Both the position numbers and the translations under genes were made by a program. 46,753 bases of DNA. Source: Lacticaseibacillus hegangensis. GTDB lineage: Bacteria; Bacillota; Bacilli; Lactobacillales; Lactobacillaceae. Each line of letters starts with the position of its first letter. Position 1 is the first letter of the stretch. The notes under the pieces are model-generated. The model was given only the letters and a program-made list of their open reading frames with translations, made no database searches and was not told the DNA's origin. The stretch is taken from the NCBI RefSeq assembly GCF_003946465.1, contig NZ_RHOL01000021.1:1-46753 (forward strand). Direction: 5' to 3'. Shown in pieces: positions 1 to 6,184 of the stretch.

Positions 1-18
1 CTACCACTATAAAGTAAT

Positions 19-59
19 AGAGGCGTACACAGACTCCGTCGAGTCTTGTGTACGCCTCT
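19..59 (-). terminator. Hairpin downstream of the DsrE-like gene
   Basis: A stem of about 18 bp with one bulged T and a short cgtc loop lies just past the stop codon of the minus-strand DsrE-like gene. Neither strand has a clear U-tract after it, so it may end transcription inefficiently or protect the mRNA 3' end. The stem is seen directly; the role is inferred. Confidence 0.5.
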
Positions 60-102
60 AAGCTTAGTAGATTTTGTGCGGTGAAAACTGTCAGCCAGTT
101 AG

Positions 103-435
103 TCACGGCTTGATGTAGGCATACCCCTCGTGTTGTCTTTTGGCCAATTCGAACACGCCGGCCGGCACCACGGTCAAGCCTGGCTGCAGATCCGCTTCCG
201 CAACGTGGTGGCTAGCCATTGCGTTGTGGCAAATTGCGACAGTGACGCCCGCGGCCACCAGTGGCTTGAGGTCGATGGTACTGCCGATGGTGGCGTCGAC
301 CACCGGCGCGCCGTTGATCAGCAGCTCGACTTGGCCGCTGACGCCCGCTTCTTTGGCCGCGGCCAAGTAGTTGGGGATATTGCTCAAGACAGTCGGCCAC
401 TTGGTCGCCTCGTCAAGGTGAAAAATCGTGTCCAT
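103..435 (-). CDS. DsrE/DsrF-like family protein
   Basis: This 110-residue cytosolic protein has the compact alternating alpha/beta pattern of the DsrE/DsrF-like fold. The segment around ELLINGAPVVD and the later VAAGVTVAICHNAM (a lone Cys after a hydrophobic strand) resemble the central strand and Cys-bearing strand of YchN/DsrE-type proteins, some of which relay sulfur. No Dsr or Tus partners are nearby, so the true substrate is unknown. I start at the second ATG because an AAGGAG motif lies 9 nt upstream of it and abuts the first ATG. A TATAAT -10 on the minus strand at 457-462 precedes the gene. The family call is fairly secure, the function is not. Confidence 0.75.
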   Translation of the reverse strand: MDTIFHLDEATKWPTVLSNIPNYLAAAKEAGVSGQVELLINGAPVVDATIGSTIDLKPLVAAGVTVAICHNAMASHHVAEADLQPGLTVVPAGVFELAKRQHEGYAYIKP

Positions 436-479
436 GTGTGTCATCTCCTTGCCGAGATTATACCGCGAATGGCCCGCGG

Positions 480-533
480 CCGTTAGAAATTGTCGGCTTG
501 GTGGTGCCGTTAGAAATTGTCGGCTTGGTGGTT
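480..533. repeat. Two tandem 27-bp repeats in a divergent promoter region
   Basis: Units 480-506 and 507-533 are identical except for the last base. They sit between the leftward DsrE-like gene and the rightward tRNA-Glu gene, and the second unit runs directly into the TTGACA -35 box of the tRNA promoter. They could be a duplicated regulator-binding site or simple slippage; nothing in the sequence decides this. Confidence 0.8.
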
Positions 534-559
534 GACATCCGCGCTGAATCCTGTAAACT
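532..559 (+). promoter_or_regulatory. Promoter of tRNA-Glu
   Basis: A consensus TTGACA -35 (532-537) is followed after 16 nt by TAAACT (554-559), about 22 nt before the tRNA 5' end. This suits a short tRNA leader. Confidence 0.7.
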
Positions 560-581
560 TATAAACGTGCTTTAAAGACAT

Positions 582-653
582 TGCCCGTTAGTCAAGGGGT
601 TAAGACGCCTGGTTCTCAGCCAGGAAACACGGGTTCGAATCCCGTACGGGTGA
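582..653 (+). tRNA. tRNA-Glu (anticodon CTC)
   Basis: A full cloverleaf can be drawn: acceptor 582-588 with 646-652, D stem gtc/gac, anticodon stem cctgg/ccagg with a 7-nt loop holding CTC at 615-617, T stem acggg/cccgt with loop TTCGAAT, discriminator A at 653. CCA is not encoded. The first two acceptor pairs are T-G and G-T wobbles, unusual for a Glu tRNA, which normally has a G1-C72 pair. The C34 anticodon reads only GAG and would supplement a TTC isoacceptor elsewhere. Identity as Glu rests on the anticodon. Confidence 0.88.
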
Positions 654-659
654 TCAGAT

Positions 660-699
660 GCCGCTAAACGTTGTTACATCAGCGTTTGGCGGCTTTTTG
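660..699 (+). terminator. Terminator after tRNA-Glu
   Basis: Stem gccgctaaacg pairs with cgtttggcggc (one G-U) around a 12-nt loop and is followed by TTTTTG. It ends the single-gene tRNA transcript. Confidence 0.85.
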
Positions 700-743
700 T
701 TTGGCGGCGCCAGTTTTTAACTGGGCGCACGTCACAAGGCCGC

Positions 744-773
744 AAAAAAAAATCCCGCGCGGTCCGCGCAGGA
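744..773 (-). terminator. Terminator of the 117-aa membrane protein gene
   Basis: On the minus strand a 10-bp GC-rich stem (753-762 with 764-773) is followed by nine T residues, immediately past the stop codon at 782. It is a strong intrinsic terminator. Confidence 0.9.
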
Positions 774-781
774 TTGATTTG

Positions 782-1135
782 TTACGCTTTCTCATTGGGC
801 ACAAACACGATTGGCCGCTGGCCATGTCTGCCTTTGATAATGTCCACGTCAAAGAAGGAAAGGGTCATTGTGGTGCCACCCGGTTCAACAATGTACTCAT
901 CGCGCAGCAGGTAGAGGCCAGCAAACACGAACATGAACAGCACCGGCACGACCTCGAGTGAGGCGTAGAAGATGTGCATCAGGATCAACGCGACTGTCGC
1001 GATGATCAGCAGCGTTAAATATTTTCCTTGCTTGCGCTCGATGTGCGGCTGGCCGCCGTATTGGGCCATCAGTTGATTTAACTTGGGCTCCCGGTACCGC
1101 CGCCCGTCGGCGCTGTGAAAGTTTTCCGTCACCAC
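782..1135 (-). CDS. Small two-helix membrane protein, unknown function
   Basis: The 117-residue product has a polar N-terminus of about 40 residues, then two adjacent hydrophobic segments (about residues 42-60 and 62-77, LLIIATVALILMHIF and VVPVLFMFVFAGLYLL), then a soluble tail with the strands TTMTLSFFDVDIIKG and QRPIVFVP. I do not recognise the family. Translation begins at one of two adjacent GTG codons (1135 or 1132), since the only ribosome site is GGAG 5-8 nt upstream. It lies 37 bp after the 176-aa membrane-anchored protein on the same strand and has its own strong terminator, so the two are probably co-transcribed. Confidence 0.7.
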   Translation of the reverse strand: MVTENFHSADGRRYREPKLNQLMAQYGGQPHIERKQGKYLTLLIIATVALILMHIFYASLEVVPVLFMFVFAGLYLLRDEYIVEPGGTTMTLSFFDVDIIKGRHGQRPIVFVPNEKA

Positions 1136-1172
1136 AATTTCTCCATTTCACCAAAATCAGCGTTTCGCCGCC

Positions 1173-1703
1173 TCATTTATAGGTGCTCAACAGGCTGGAT
1201 GCCTGCGCCTTCGCGGTTGCGCTCAACGCCTGATATTCCTGGTAGGCTTTGACGTAGTTGCCTTCCGCCACGGCTTCGCGCAGCGGGGTCAACTCACTTG
1301 TGGAAAATACGGCGGCCGCCGCAGTATTCGCCTGAGCCGCCGGCACGCCGGTGGTCGATTGAAGCAGGTGCGAAAACTTATCCTGATTGCCCGCCGCCTG
1401 AACGATGGTGCTCATTTTCGTGTTGTCCAGTGTGGTTGCGGCTTGGTCGAGTACCGCGTCGGTCGTAGGATCACCTGTTTTACGCTTTTCGATCTGCTTG
1501 ACCAGCTGGGCTTTCACGGCGCTGTCAGCCGGGGTGTCGTTTCCGGTAACATTCCGGTAGGTGTTGTTCAGCGGCGTAAAGAAGACTACCGCCAGCACCC
1601 CTAACACGACAATGAGGCCTAACAGGATCGCGATGACCCGTGGCCAGCGGCGCTTGCGCCTGGCCCGCGGTTTTTTCTGACTCCGTCGTCTTGCTTCTCG
1701 CAT
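1173..1703 (-). CDS. Membrane-anchored extracytoplasmic protein, unknown
   Basis: This 176-residue protein starts with a very basic stretch (MREARRRSQKKPRARRKRR), followed by one transmembrane helix near residues 25-44 and an Ala/Thr/Gln-rich, helix-prone extracytoplasmic domain of about 130 residues. By the positive-inside rule the N-terminus is cytoplasmic. I see no catalytic motif and do not recognise the family. ATG at 1703 is preferred over the in-frame TTG one codon upstream because AAGGAG lies 7 nt before it. A TATAAT on the minus strand in the 43-bp gap upstream could give it its own promoter, although no good -35 is present. Confidence 0.72.
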   Translation of the reverse strand: MREARRRSQKKPRARRKRRWPRVIAILLGLIVVLGVLAVVFFTPLNNTYRNVTGNDTPADSAVKAQLVKQIEKRKTGDPTTDAVLDQAATTLDNTKMSTIVQAAGNQDKFSHLLQSTTGVPAAQANTAAAAVFSTSELTPLREAVAEGNYVKAYQEYQALSATAKAQASSLLSTYK

Positions 1704-1749
1704 CAAATCACTCCTTATATATCCACTATTATAGAACGTTCAGGCGGGG

Positions 1750-2400
1750 CTATTTGGTAAGATTGTTTGTTTTTTCATTGGTCGCGATGTGAACGACGCG
1801 GGAAAAACGAAGATAGGCGATAAAGTGAAAGACCACGCCGGCGATCAACAGGATGCCGGCCACCAGGTTCGAGAAGCTGGTGGCGATCATGGACAGCAGG
1901 TAAATGCTGACGCTGCGCGCGGGATCGAGCCGGATGCGCTCGTAGTGGCTGGTGATGCCGCTGCGCTCAACCGTTTGCAGCTCGGGATGATGCTCCAAGT
2001 AACGGTACAGGAGCAAAAATGAGAGTGAAATCAGCAAGGCCACTAAATCATACACGATGAATGCCAGCCGGATGTCGCTGGTATTGCCGTCGGACAGCGC
2101 CTCAATCAGCAGTACCATCGCGTAGTTAACCAGCGTCACGGTGAAGAGGACGAACAGGTTGAGGACGTTCAAGGTTCGATTGGTGCGTTTGACGTACTGA
2201 AAATAGTCATGGTGAAAAAGCCAGCTGGTTCCTACGTAGAAGTAAGACAACAGATACATCAAAAACAGGGGCGCTTGGTGCAGCACGACCTGGTTCAACG
2301 ATCCAGGTTTAATCGTTTCCGGCTGGAATTCCAGAATCAGAATCGTCAGCAAAATCGCAAAAACACCATCGCTTAGTGCGTCGATCCGCGATTTACTCAT
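1750..2400 (-). CDS. TMEM175-family (DUF1211) potassium channel-like protein
   Basis: The 216-residue protein has about six hydrophobic helices. It begins with RIDALSDGVFAILLTILILEF, the first-helix signature of bacterial TMEM175 proteins (usually R-x3-FSD-G-x-FAI), here with Leu in place of the Phe of FSD. Characterised bacterial members are tetrameric potassium-selective channels in the plasma membrane, with a hydrophobic gate from helix 1 rather than a P-loop filter. The ATG overlaps the stop of the upstream kinase by 8 nt, so translation of the two is probably coupled. The family assignment is good; ion selectivity of this variant is inference. Confidence 0.85.
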   Translation of the reverse strand: MSKSRIDALSDGVFAILLTILILEFQPETIKPGSLNQVVLHQAPLFLMYLLSYFYVGTSWLFHHDYFQYVKRTNRTLNVLNLFVLFTVTLVNYAMVLLIEALSDGNTSDIRLAFIVYDLVALLISLSFLLLYRYLEHHPELQTVERSGITSHYERIRLDPARSVSIYLLSMIATSFSNLVAGILLIAGVVFHFIAYLRFSRVVHIATNEKTNNLTK

Positions 2401-2884
2401 GTGTCATCACCTCGCGATAAATTTGTTCGGCTAGGTCGGAGGTCGAGTGACCACCTAGGACCTCGTCGCCAGCCAGCTGGTCCTGATCCCGCCACCAGCT
2501 GCGGAGGGTCGCTTCGCCAAAGGGAACCGCTTTGGCCCGGTCCCGCCGGGCGGTTTCTTCAAACGGCAGGTCGAGATAATATTGCCAAACGCTGGGCGCG
2601 AATGTGGCCGCCACGTCCTTGAGCATTGGGCCGTACACATCGCGGCGCAGGATACCTTCAATGATTGTGTACTGGTAATGTTGGCGACCGAACTCAGCCA
2701 GTGTTTTGATCAAAGGGACTGCTAGGGTGCCTTCGTGGTCGCTGGCGTGCAGGAGGTCACGTCGCAGCATGTCCTGATGAAGGACCAGGGTTTGGCTTTC
2801 TGGCAGCTTTGCGGCGAGCTTGTTTGCCAGGGTCGTCTTGCCGCTTGCAGAATTGCCGCGGAGAATAATCAGTTTTGCCGTCAC
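2393..2884 (-). CDS. P-loop kinase-like ATPase
   Basis: The 163-residue protein carries a Walker A near its N-terminus (GNSASGKTT, about residues 10-18) and the layout of small-molecule P-loop kinases such as uridine- or zeta-type kinases: HQDMLRRDLL after strand 2, YTIIEGIL as the Walker B-like strand, and an Arg-rich lid ETARRDRAK. The substrate cannot be read from sequence. I start at GTG 2884, which has GGGAG 7 nt upstream, rather than an in-frame ATG 33 nt earlier without a ribosome site. The gene overlaps the TMEM175-like gene by 8 nt, implying a shared mRNA; a functional link is only inference. Confidence 0.75.
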   Translation of the reverse strand: MTAKLIILRGNSASGKTTLANKLAAKLPESQTLVLHQDMLRRDLLHASDHEGTLAVPLIKTLAEFGRQHYQYTIIEGILRRDVYGPMLKDVAATFAPSVWQYYLDLPFEETARRDRAKAVPFGEATLRSWWRDQDQLAGDEVLGGHSTSDLAEQIYREVMTHE

Positions 2885-2924
2885 GTTCCCACTCCCTTTT
2901 TGACTGGTATGCCGCAATTGGGGT

Positions 2925-2954
2925 AAAAAAACACTCGCCAGTGATTGGCGAGTG
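2925..2954 (-). terminator. Terminator of the dipeptidase gene
   Basis: On the minus strand cactcgcca/tggcgagtg forms a 9-bp stem followed by seven T residues, 10 bp past the pepD stop codon. Confidence 0.92.
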
Positions 2955-2964
2955 ACTGTATTGA

Positions 2965-4398
2965 TTACAGGTTTTTGTCCATGTTGAACGTCAGCTTGGA
3001 AAGTTCCATGCCTTGCATCAGCATGCTGGCGATTTGTTTCTTGGCTTCGGCCTTGACCGCAGCGACCAGTTTGTAATTGGCCTGGGTCAGCGCGTCGGTC
3101 AGCGCCTGGCCGGTCAGGTCTTTGGTGGCCGCGTCAGTTTCTGCGATGTGAACCCGATACAGCCGGTACTGCTCGGTCAGATAGTCGCGGTTTTGCTGGA
3201 TAAACTTGCTGTAGTGGCTTTCCACCAGCATGCCCAGGCTGCGGTGCAGCCAGTAGGCGGAGTCTTGATCGACATCCAGTGTCATCGGTGTCTGGGAGTA
3301 CGACGGGTCGGTGTCATCGGCGTTGCAGTAGAACGGCACGTAAGGACTGAAGGTCGGGATGCCGATGTTCAACCACATGATGGCGGCGTGGCCAAAGTCA
3401 ACGTCGTTTCTCAGCTGCAGGATGTGAGAGTTCTGGGTGCGATTGAGGCCAATCGGCCGGTAGCGGAGACGGTCCGCGTCGGTCGAATCCTTGGCAAAGG
3501 GATCGTACGGGGTCTCGTTGTAGTGCGAGCCAAGGATTTGGGCAATGTCTTCGCGGGTGATCTTGTGATCAGTGTGCATGATGAAGGGCAGCTCGCCAGA
3601 TTCCGGCTCCTCTGCGACTTCTGGGTTCAGGATGTGATGCGCGTACCACACACGCGGTGTGTTGTAGTGGCGGTCCTTTTCGTTGAACGTGCCAAAAATG
3701 TGGCGGAAGTTCCAGCCCTTTTGGTCCGGGTTCAGGTGATGCTGGTCGACGAAGTCCTGAATGCCATCGCTCCAGATGAAATTGTCGCTGTCGGTGAAGT
3801 CGACTTGCTGAATTGCGACCTCGTTAGCGGCGACGGCGTAGGCATCGTCGGGGATGCGCTGGGCGACCCAGTGGTGGCCAGTGACGATTTCCATGTACCA
3901 GACGTTATCCTTATCGGAAAACAAGACCGAGTTACCGGCAGGAGAGCCGTATTGTTTGATCAGCTGGCCGAGGTATTCGACTGCGTGCCGGGCGCTTTCG
4001 ACGAAAGGCAGCGTCATGTTGACGATCAGGTCCTCGTCCAGACCATCTTTGACCAGGGGATCAAAGGCCAAGGCCCGCTCGTTGCCGTACGTGGATTCGG
4101 TCGCCGACATCGCGACGTTCTTTTCGTTGATCCCGGATTCTTCGTAGTCGCCGCCGTGTTCGGTGTCGACGTTTGGTACGGCGTTGTAGCGATAGCCGTT
4201 TTCCGGCAGGTCGGCTTCAAACCCGTTGAGCGGGGACTTGACGTGCAGCCCCTTTTCGCCGTGCCAGGCCGGGTGCATGTAGAAGCGGTGCGGTGCCAGC
4301 ACCTGGAAGGTGTCGTCATTGCGCGAGATCATGGTGCTGCCGTCAATGCTGGCTTTTTTCCCCACCAGGATTGACGTGCAAGCAGATTCGATTTTCAT
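2965..4398 (-). CDS. pepD: C69-family dipeptidase
   Basis: This 477-residue cytosolic Ntn-hydrolase belongs to peptidase family C69, the lactobacillar PepDA type that releases amino acids from dipeptides at the end of casein or peptide breakdown. The N-terminal block ACTSILVGKKASIDGSTMISRNDD holds the expected nucleophile Cys (residue 7) and the family's GKKAS-DGST motif. Length matches the family (about 470). No signal peptide is present. The ATG has GAGGGG 5 nt upstream. The gene is monocistronic, with its own terminator and a perfect inverted repeat in its upstream region. Exact dipeptide preference cannot be told. Confidence 0.95.
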   Translation of the reverse strand: MKIESACTSILVGKKASIDGSTMISRNDDTFQVLAPHRFYMHPAWHGEKGLHVKSPLNGFEADLPENGYRYNAVPNVDTEHGGDYEESGINEKNVAMSATESTYGNERALAFDPLVKDGLDEDLIVNMTLPFVESARHAVEYLGQLIKQYGSPAGNSVLFSDKDNVWYMEIVTGHHWVAQRIPDDAYAVAANEVAIQQVDFTDSDNFIWSDGIQDFVDQHHLNPDQKGWNFRHIFGTFNEKDRHYNTPRVWYAHHILNPEVAEEPESGELPFIMHTDHKITREDIAQILGSHYNETPYDPFAKDSTDADRLRYRPIGLNRTQNSHILQLRNDVDFGHAAIMWLNIGIPTFSPYVPFYCNADDTDPSYSQTPMTLDVDQDSAYWLHRSLGMLVESHYSKFIQQNRDYLTEQYRLYRVHIAETDAATKDLTGQALTDALTQANYKLVAAVKAEAKKQIASMLMQGMELSKLTFNMDKNL

Positions 4399-4422
4399 TC
4401 TTACCCCTCATTTCTAATGACT

Positions 4423-4437
4423 GTACACCTAGTGTAC
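4423..4437 (-). promoter_or_regulatory. Perfect inverted repeat upstream of pepD
   Basis: GTACAC-CTA-GTGTAC is a perfect palindrome with a 3-bp centre, 25 bp upstream of the pepD start. Read on the minus strand it contains TACACT, a possible -10, so a protein bound here could block initiation. It is a possible operator; the binding factor is unknown. Confidence 0.4.
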
Positions 4438-4521
4438 GCCAAACATTCGGGCTTTGCAGTAGTGGCGAACAGGCCCGGTCACCTTCAAGTTAGCCGGCGA
4501 GAAAATTTTTCCCGGATTTAA

Positions 4522-4550
4522 TTGACAGGGGCCGGCATTTTTCGTAAGAT
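4522..4550 (+). promoter_or_regulatory. Promoter of the first tRNA-Gln copy
   Basis: TTGACA (4522-4527), a 17-nt spacer and TAAGAT (4545-4550). This promoter differs from the identical pair driving copies 2 and 3, so it marks the non-duplicated left border. Confidence 0.85.
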
Positions 4551-4570
4551 ATTACTCGTTGCTAAGTTAT

Positions 4571-4641
4571 TGGGTAGTAGCGAAGTGGTAACGCAATGGA
4601 CTCTGAATCCATAATCATAGGTTCGATCCCTATCTACCCAA
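4571..4641 (+). tRNA. tRNA-Gln (anticodon CTG), copy 1
   Basis: Acceptor tgggtag/ctaccca (seven pairs, U1-A72 typical of Gln), anticodon stem atgga/tccat with loop CTCTGAA giving CTG, T arm atagg-TTCGATC-cctat, discriminator A, no encoded CCA. It decodes CAG only. Driven by its own TTGACA-17-TAAGAT promoter. Confidence 0.95.
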
Positions 4642-4645
4642 TAAA

Positions 4646-4681
4646 GGCGTTCAGTAGGCTGCTGAGCGTCTTTTTTATTTT
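4646..4681 (+). terminator. Terminator after tRNA-Gln copy 1
   Basis: A 9-bp stem ggcgttcag/ctgagcgtc with two G-U pairs is followed by TTTTTTATTTTT. Confidence 0.88.
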
Positions 4682-4694
4682 TCCGGCAGCCTAG

Positions 4695-4723
4695 TTGACA
4701 AGTGCAGGCGGTTTTTTTAGACT
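4695..4723 (+). promoter_or_regulatory. Promoter of tRNA-Gln copy 2
   Basis: TTGACA (4695-4700), 17-nt spacer, TAGACT (4718-4723). It is part of the duplicated unit. Confidence 0.85.
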
Positions 4724-4744
4724 AGACTTTGTGCTCAAAGTTAT

Positions 4745-4815
4745 TGGGTAGTAGCGAAGTGGTAACGCAATGGACTCTGAATCCATAATCATAGGTTCGA
4801 TCCCTATCTACCCAA
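4745..4815 (+). tRNA. tRNA-Gln (anticodon CTG), copy 2
   Basis: It is identical to copy 1 over the whole mature tRNA and has its own promoter and terminator within the 174-bp unit. Confidence 0.95.
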
Positions 4816-4819
4816 TAAA

Positions 4820-4855
4820 GGCGTTCAGTAGGCTGCTGAGCGTCTTTTTTATTTT
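4820..4855 (+). terminator. Terminator after tRNA-Gln copy 2
   Basis: Same hairpin and T-tract as after copy 1, displaced by 174 bp. Confidence 0.88.
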
Positions 4856-4868
4856 TCCGGCAGCCTAG

Positions 4869-4897
4869 TTGACAAGTGCAGGCGGTTTTTTTAGACT
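4869..4897 (+). promoter_or_regulatory. Promoter of tRNA-Gln copy 3
   Basis: TTGACA (4869-4874), 17-nt spacer, TAGACT (4892-4897). Identical to the copy 2 promoter. Confidence 0.85.
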
Positions 4898-4918
4898 AGA
4901 CTTTGTGCTCAAAGTTAT

Positions 4919-4989
4919 TGGGTAGTAGCGAAGTGGTAACGCAATGGACTCTGAATCCATAATCATAGGTTCGATCCCTATCTACCCAA
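4919..4989 (+). tRNA. tRNA-Gln (anticodon CTG), copy 3
   Basis: Mature sequence identical to copies 1 and 2. The 3' flank differs and holds a different, stronger terminator, which is probably the ancestral single-copy terminator. Confidence 0.95.
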
Positions 4990-4993
4990 TCCC

Positions 4994-5019
4994 GCCGGAC
5001 AACGTTGTCCGGCTTTTTT
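4994..5019 (+). terminator. Terminator after tRNA-Gln copy 3
   Basis: A perfect self-complementary stem gccggacaac/gttgtccggc is followed by six T residues. Confidence 0.9.
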
Positions 5020-5076
5020 AATGCTGGCGAGGACGGGGATGCCGGCGGTTAGACTTGTGAGTGAGAAGGGATCAGC

Positions 5077-6156
5077 ATGATCAAAATCAAACGTTGCGCG
5101 GCGTTATTGGCCGCAGGGGTGGCAGGCCTGCTGCTGACCGGCTGCGGTCAGAAGCAGGCCGCGCCCAAGCTGCGGCCCAACAATCCGTACACGGACAGTG
5201 AGTTTTCGCTGGGCACCATCTGCAAGGTCACGGTGTACGACAGCGGCAAGCAAGGAGCGGTCAAGGACGGGCTGAAAACAATCCGTCATATCGACAGTGA
5301 GGCCACTTTGACCCGCAGTGGCTCGGTATTGGACAAGATCAATGCCAACGCCGGGATCAAACCGGTGCGGGTGCCCAAGGACTTTTGGCCGCTGCTGAAA
5401 AAGGCCCAGTATTTTTCCGAGAATTCCAACGGCAGCTTCGACATGGCCATCGGGGCGGTGACCAATCTTTGGAAAATTGGTCTGCCTGGCGCCCGAGTTC
5501 CCAAGCCCGCGGAAATCACCGCGGCACTGCCCCTGGTCAACTGGCGAGACGTTCAGTTCAACGCCAAGCAGCGGACGGTTTATCTGACGAAAAAAGGGAT
5601 GCGCCTGGATTTTGGCGGGATCGCCAAGGGCTGGGTCGCAGATGAAGTGCGGCGGACGCTGAAAAAAGACGGTGTCACCACGGCCATTATTGACCTGGGT
5701 GGCAACGTCATCGTCATGGGACACTCGCCTAAGGCCCCGGGCCGCAAGTGGACCGTGGGGATTCAAGACCCCAAGGCCAGCCGCGGCACCCCGCTGGGCA
5801 CGATTCACGCGGCCAACATGTCAGTGGTGACCGCCGGGACATACGAGCAGTACCTTATGTCGCACGGCCATAAGTACATTTACTTGTTTAACGCCAAAAC
5901 CGGGTATCCCTACGAGAATAATCTCGCCTCGGTCACCATTGTGTCAAAGCAAAGCGTCGACGGCGACGCGCTGTCCAATGCCGCGTTTGACAAGGGGCTG
6001 AATGGTGGGCTCGCCTATATGAACAAGAAGCGCCATCAAGACATTGAAGCAATTTTTGTCACCAATAACAATAAGGTGTACATCACCAACGGGTTGAAGT
6101 CCGACTTCAAACTGGTCAAGGGCACCAAGTATCGGTCGGGCAATTTCAAGGCCTGA
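5077..6156 (+). CDS. apbE: FAD:protein FMN transferase (ApbE), lipoprotein
   Basis: This 359-residue extracytoplasmic lipoprotein has an N-terminal signal ending in the lipobox LTGC (Cys23) and the ApbE core: FSLGT near the start, DFGGIAKGWVADE, IIDLGGNVIVMG, SVVTAGTYEQYL and DGDALSNAAF. ApbE enzymes use Mg2+ and FAD to attach FMN covalently to a Ser/Thr in exported flavoproteins such as those of extracellular electron transfer or fumarate reduction. No such acceptor protein is encoded nearby, so the substrate must be elsewhere. The ATG has AAGGGA upstream. It follows the tRNA-Gln array, with no clear terminator before the convergent ASCH gene. Confidence 0.93.
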   Translation: MIKIKRCAALLAAGVAGLLLTGCGQKQAAPKLRPNNPYTDSEFSLGTICKVTVYDSGKQGAVKDGLKTIRHIDSEATLTRSGSVLDKINANAGIKPVRVPKDFWPLLKKAQYFSENSNGSFDMAIGAVTNLWKIGLPGARVPKPAEITAALPLVNWRDVQFNAKQRTVYLTKKGMRLDFGGIAKGWVADEVRRTLKKDGVTTAIIDLGGNVIVMGHSPKAPGRKWTVGIQDPKASRGTPLGTIHAANMSVVTAGTYEQYLMSHGHKYIYLFNAKTGYPYENNLASVTIVSKQSVDGDALSNAAFDKGLNGGLAYMNKKRHQDIEAIFVTNNNKVYITNGLKSDFKLVKGTKYRSGNFKA

Positions 6157-6159
6157 ACT

Positions 6160-6184
6160 TGCCGCCTCGGGTTTGGCCGGCGGC
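6160..6184. terminator. Weak hairpin between convergent apbE and ASCH genes
   Basis: gccgcc and ggcggc pair across a loop between the two convergent stop codons. There is no U-tract on either strand, so termination here is doubtful. Confidence 0.3.

Larger units (their letters stand above)
4566..4989 (+). repeat. 174-bp tandem repeat carrying three tRNA-Gln genes
   Basis: Three tRNA copies start at 4571, 4745 and 4919, an exact 174-bp period. The repeated unit contains tRNA, intrinsic terminator and a full promoter. Both spacers read as identical by eye. Identity starts a few bases before the first tRNA and stops right after the third, as expected of recent unequal crossing-over between tRNA copies. 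Confidence 0.95.

Noticed and set aside
3013-4374. Long plus-strand open frame (453 codons) opposite pepD
   Set aside because: It is the antisense shadow of a clear C69 dipeptidase in GC-rich DNA; no ribosome site and no recognisable domain.
4566-4989. The tRNA-Gln repeats as a CRISPR-like or mobile-element repeat
   Set aside because: The repeated unit is a complete tRNA transcription unit with no integrase, terminal repeats or spacers, so simple tandem duplication explains it.
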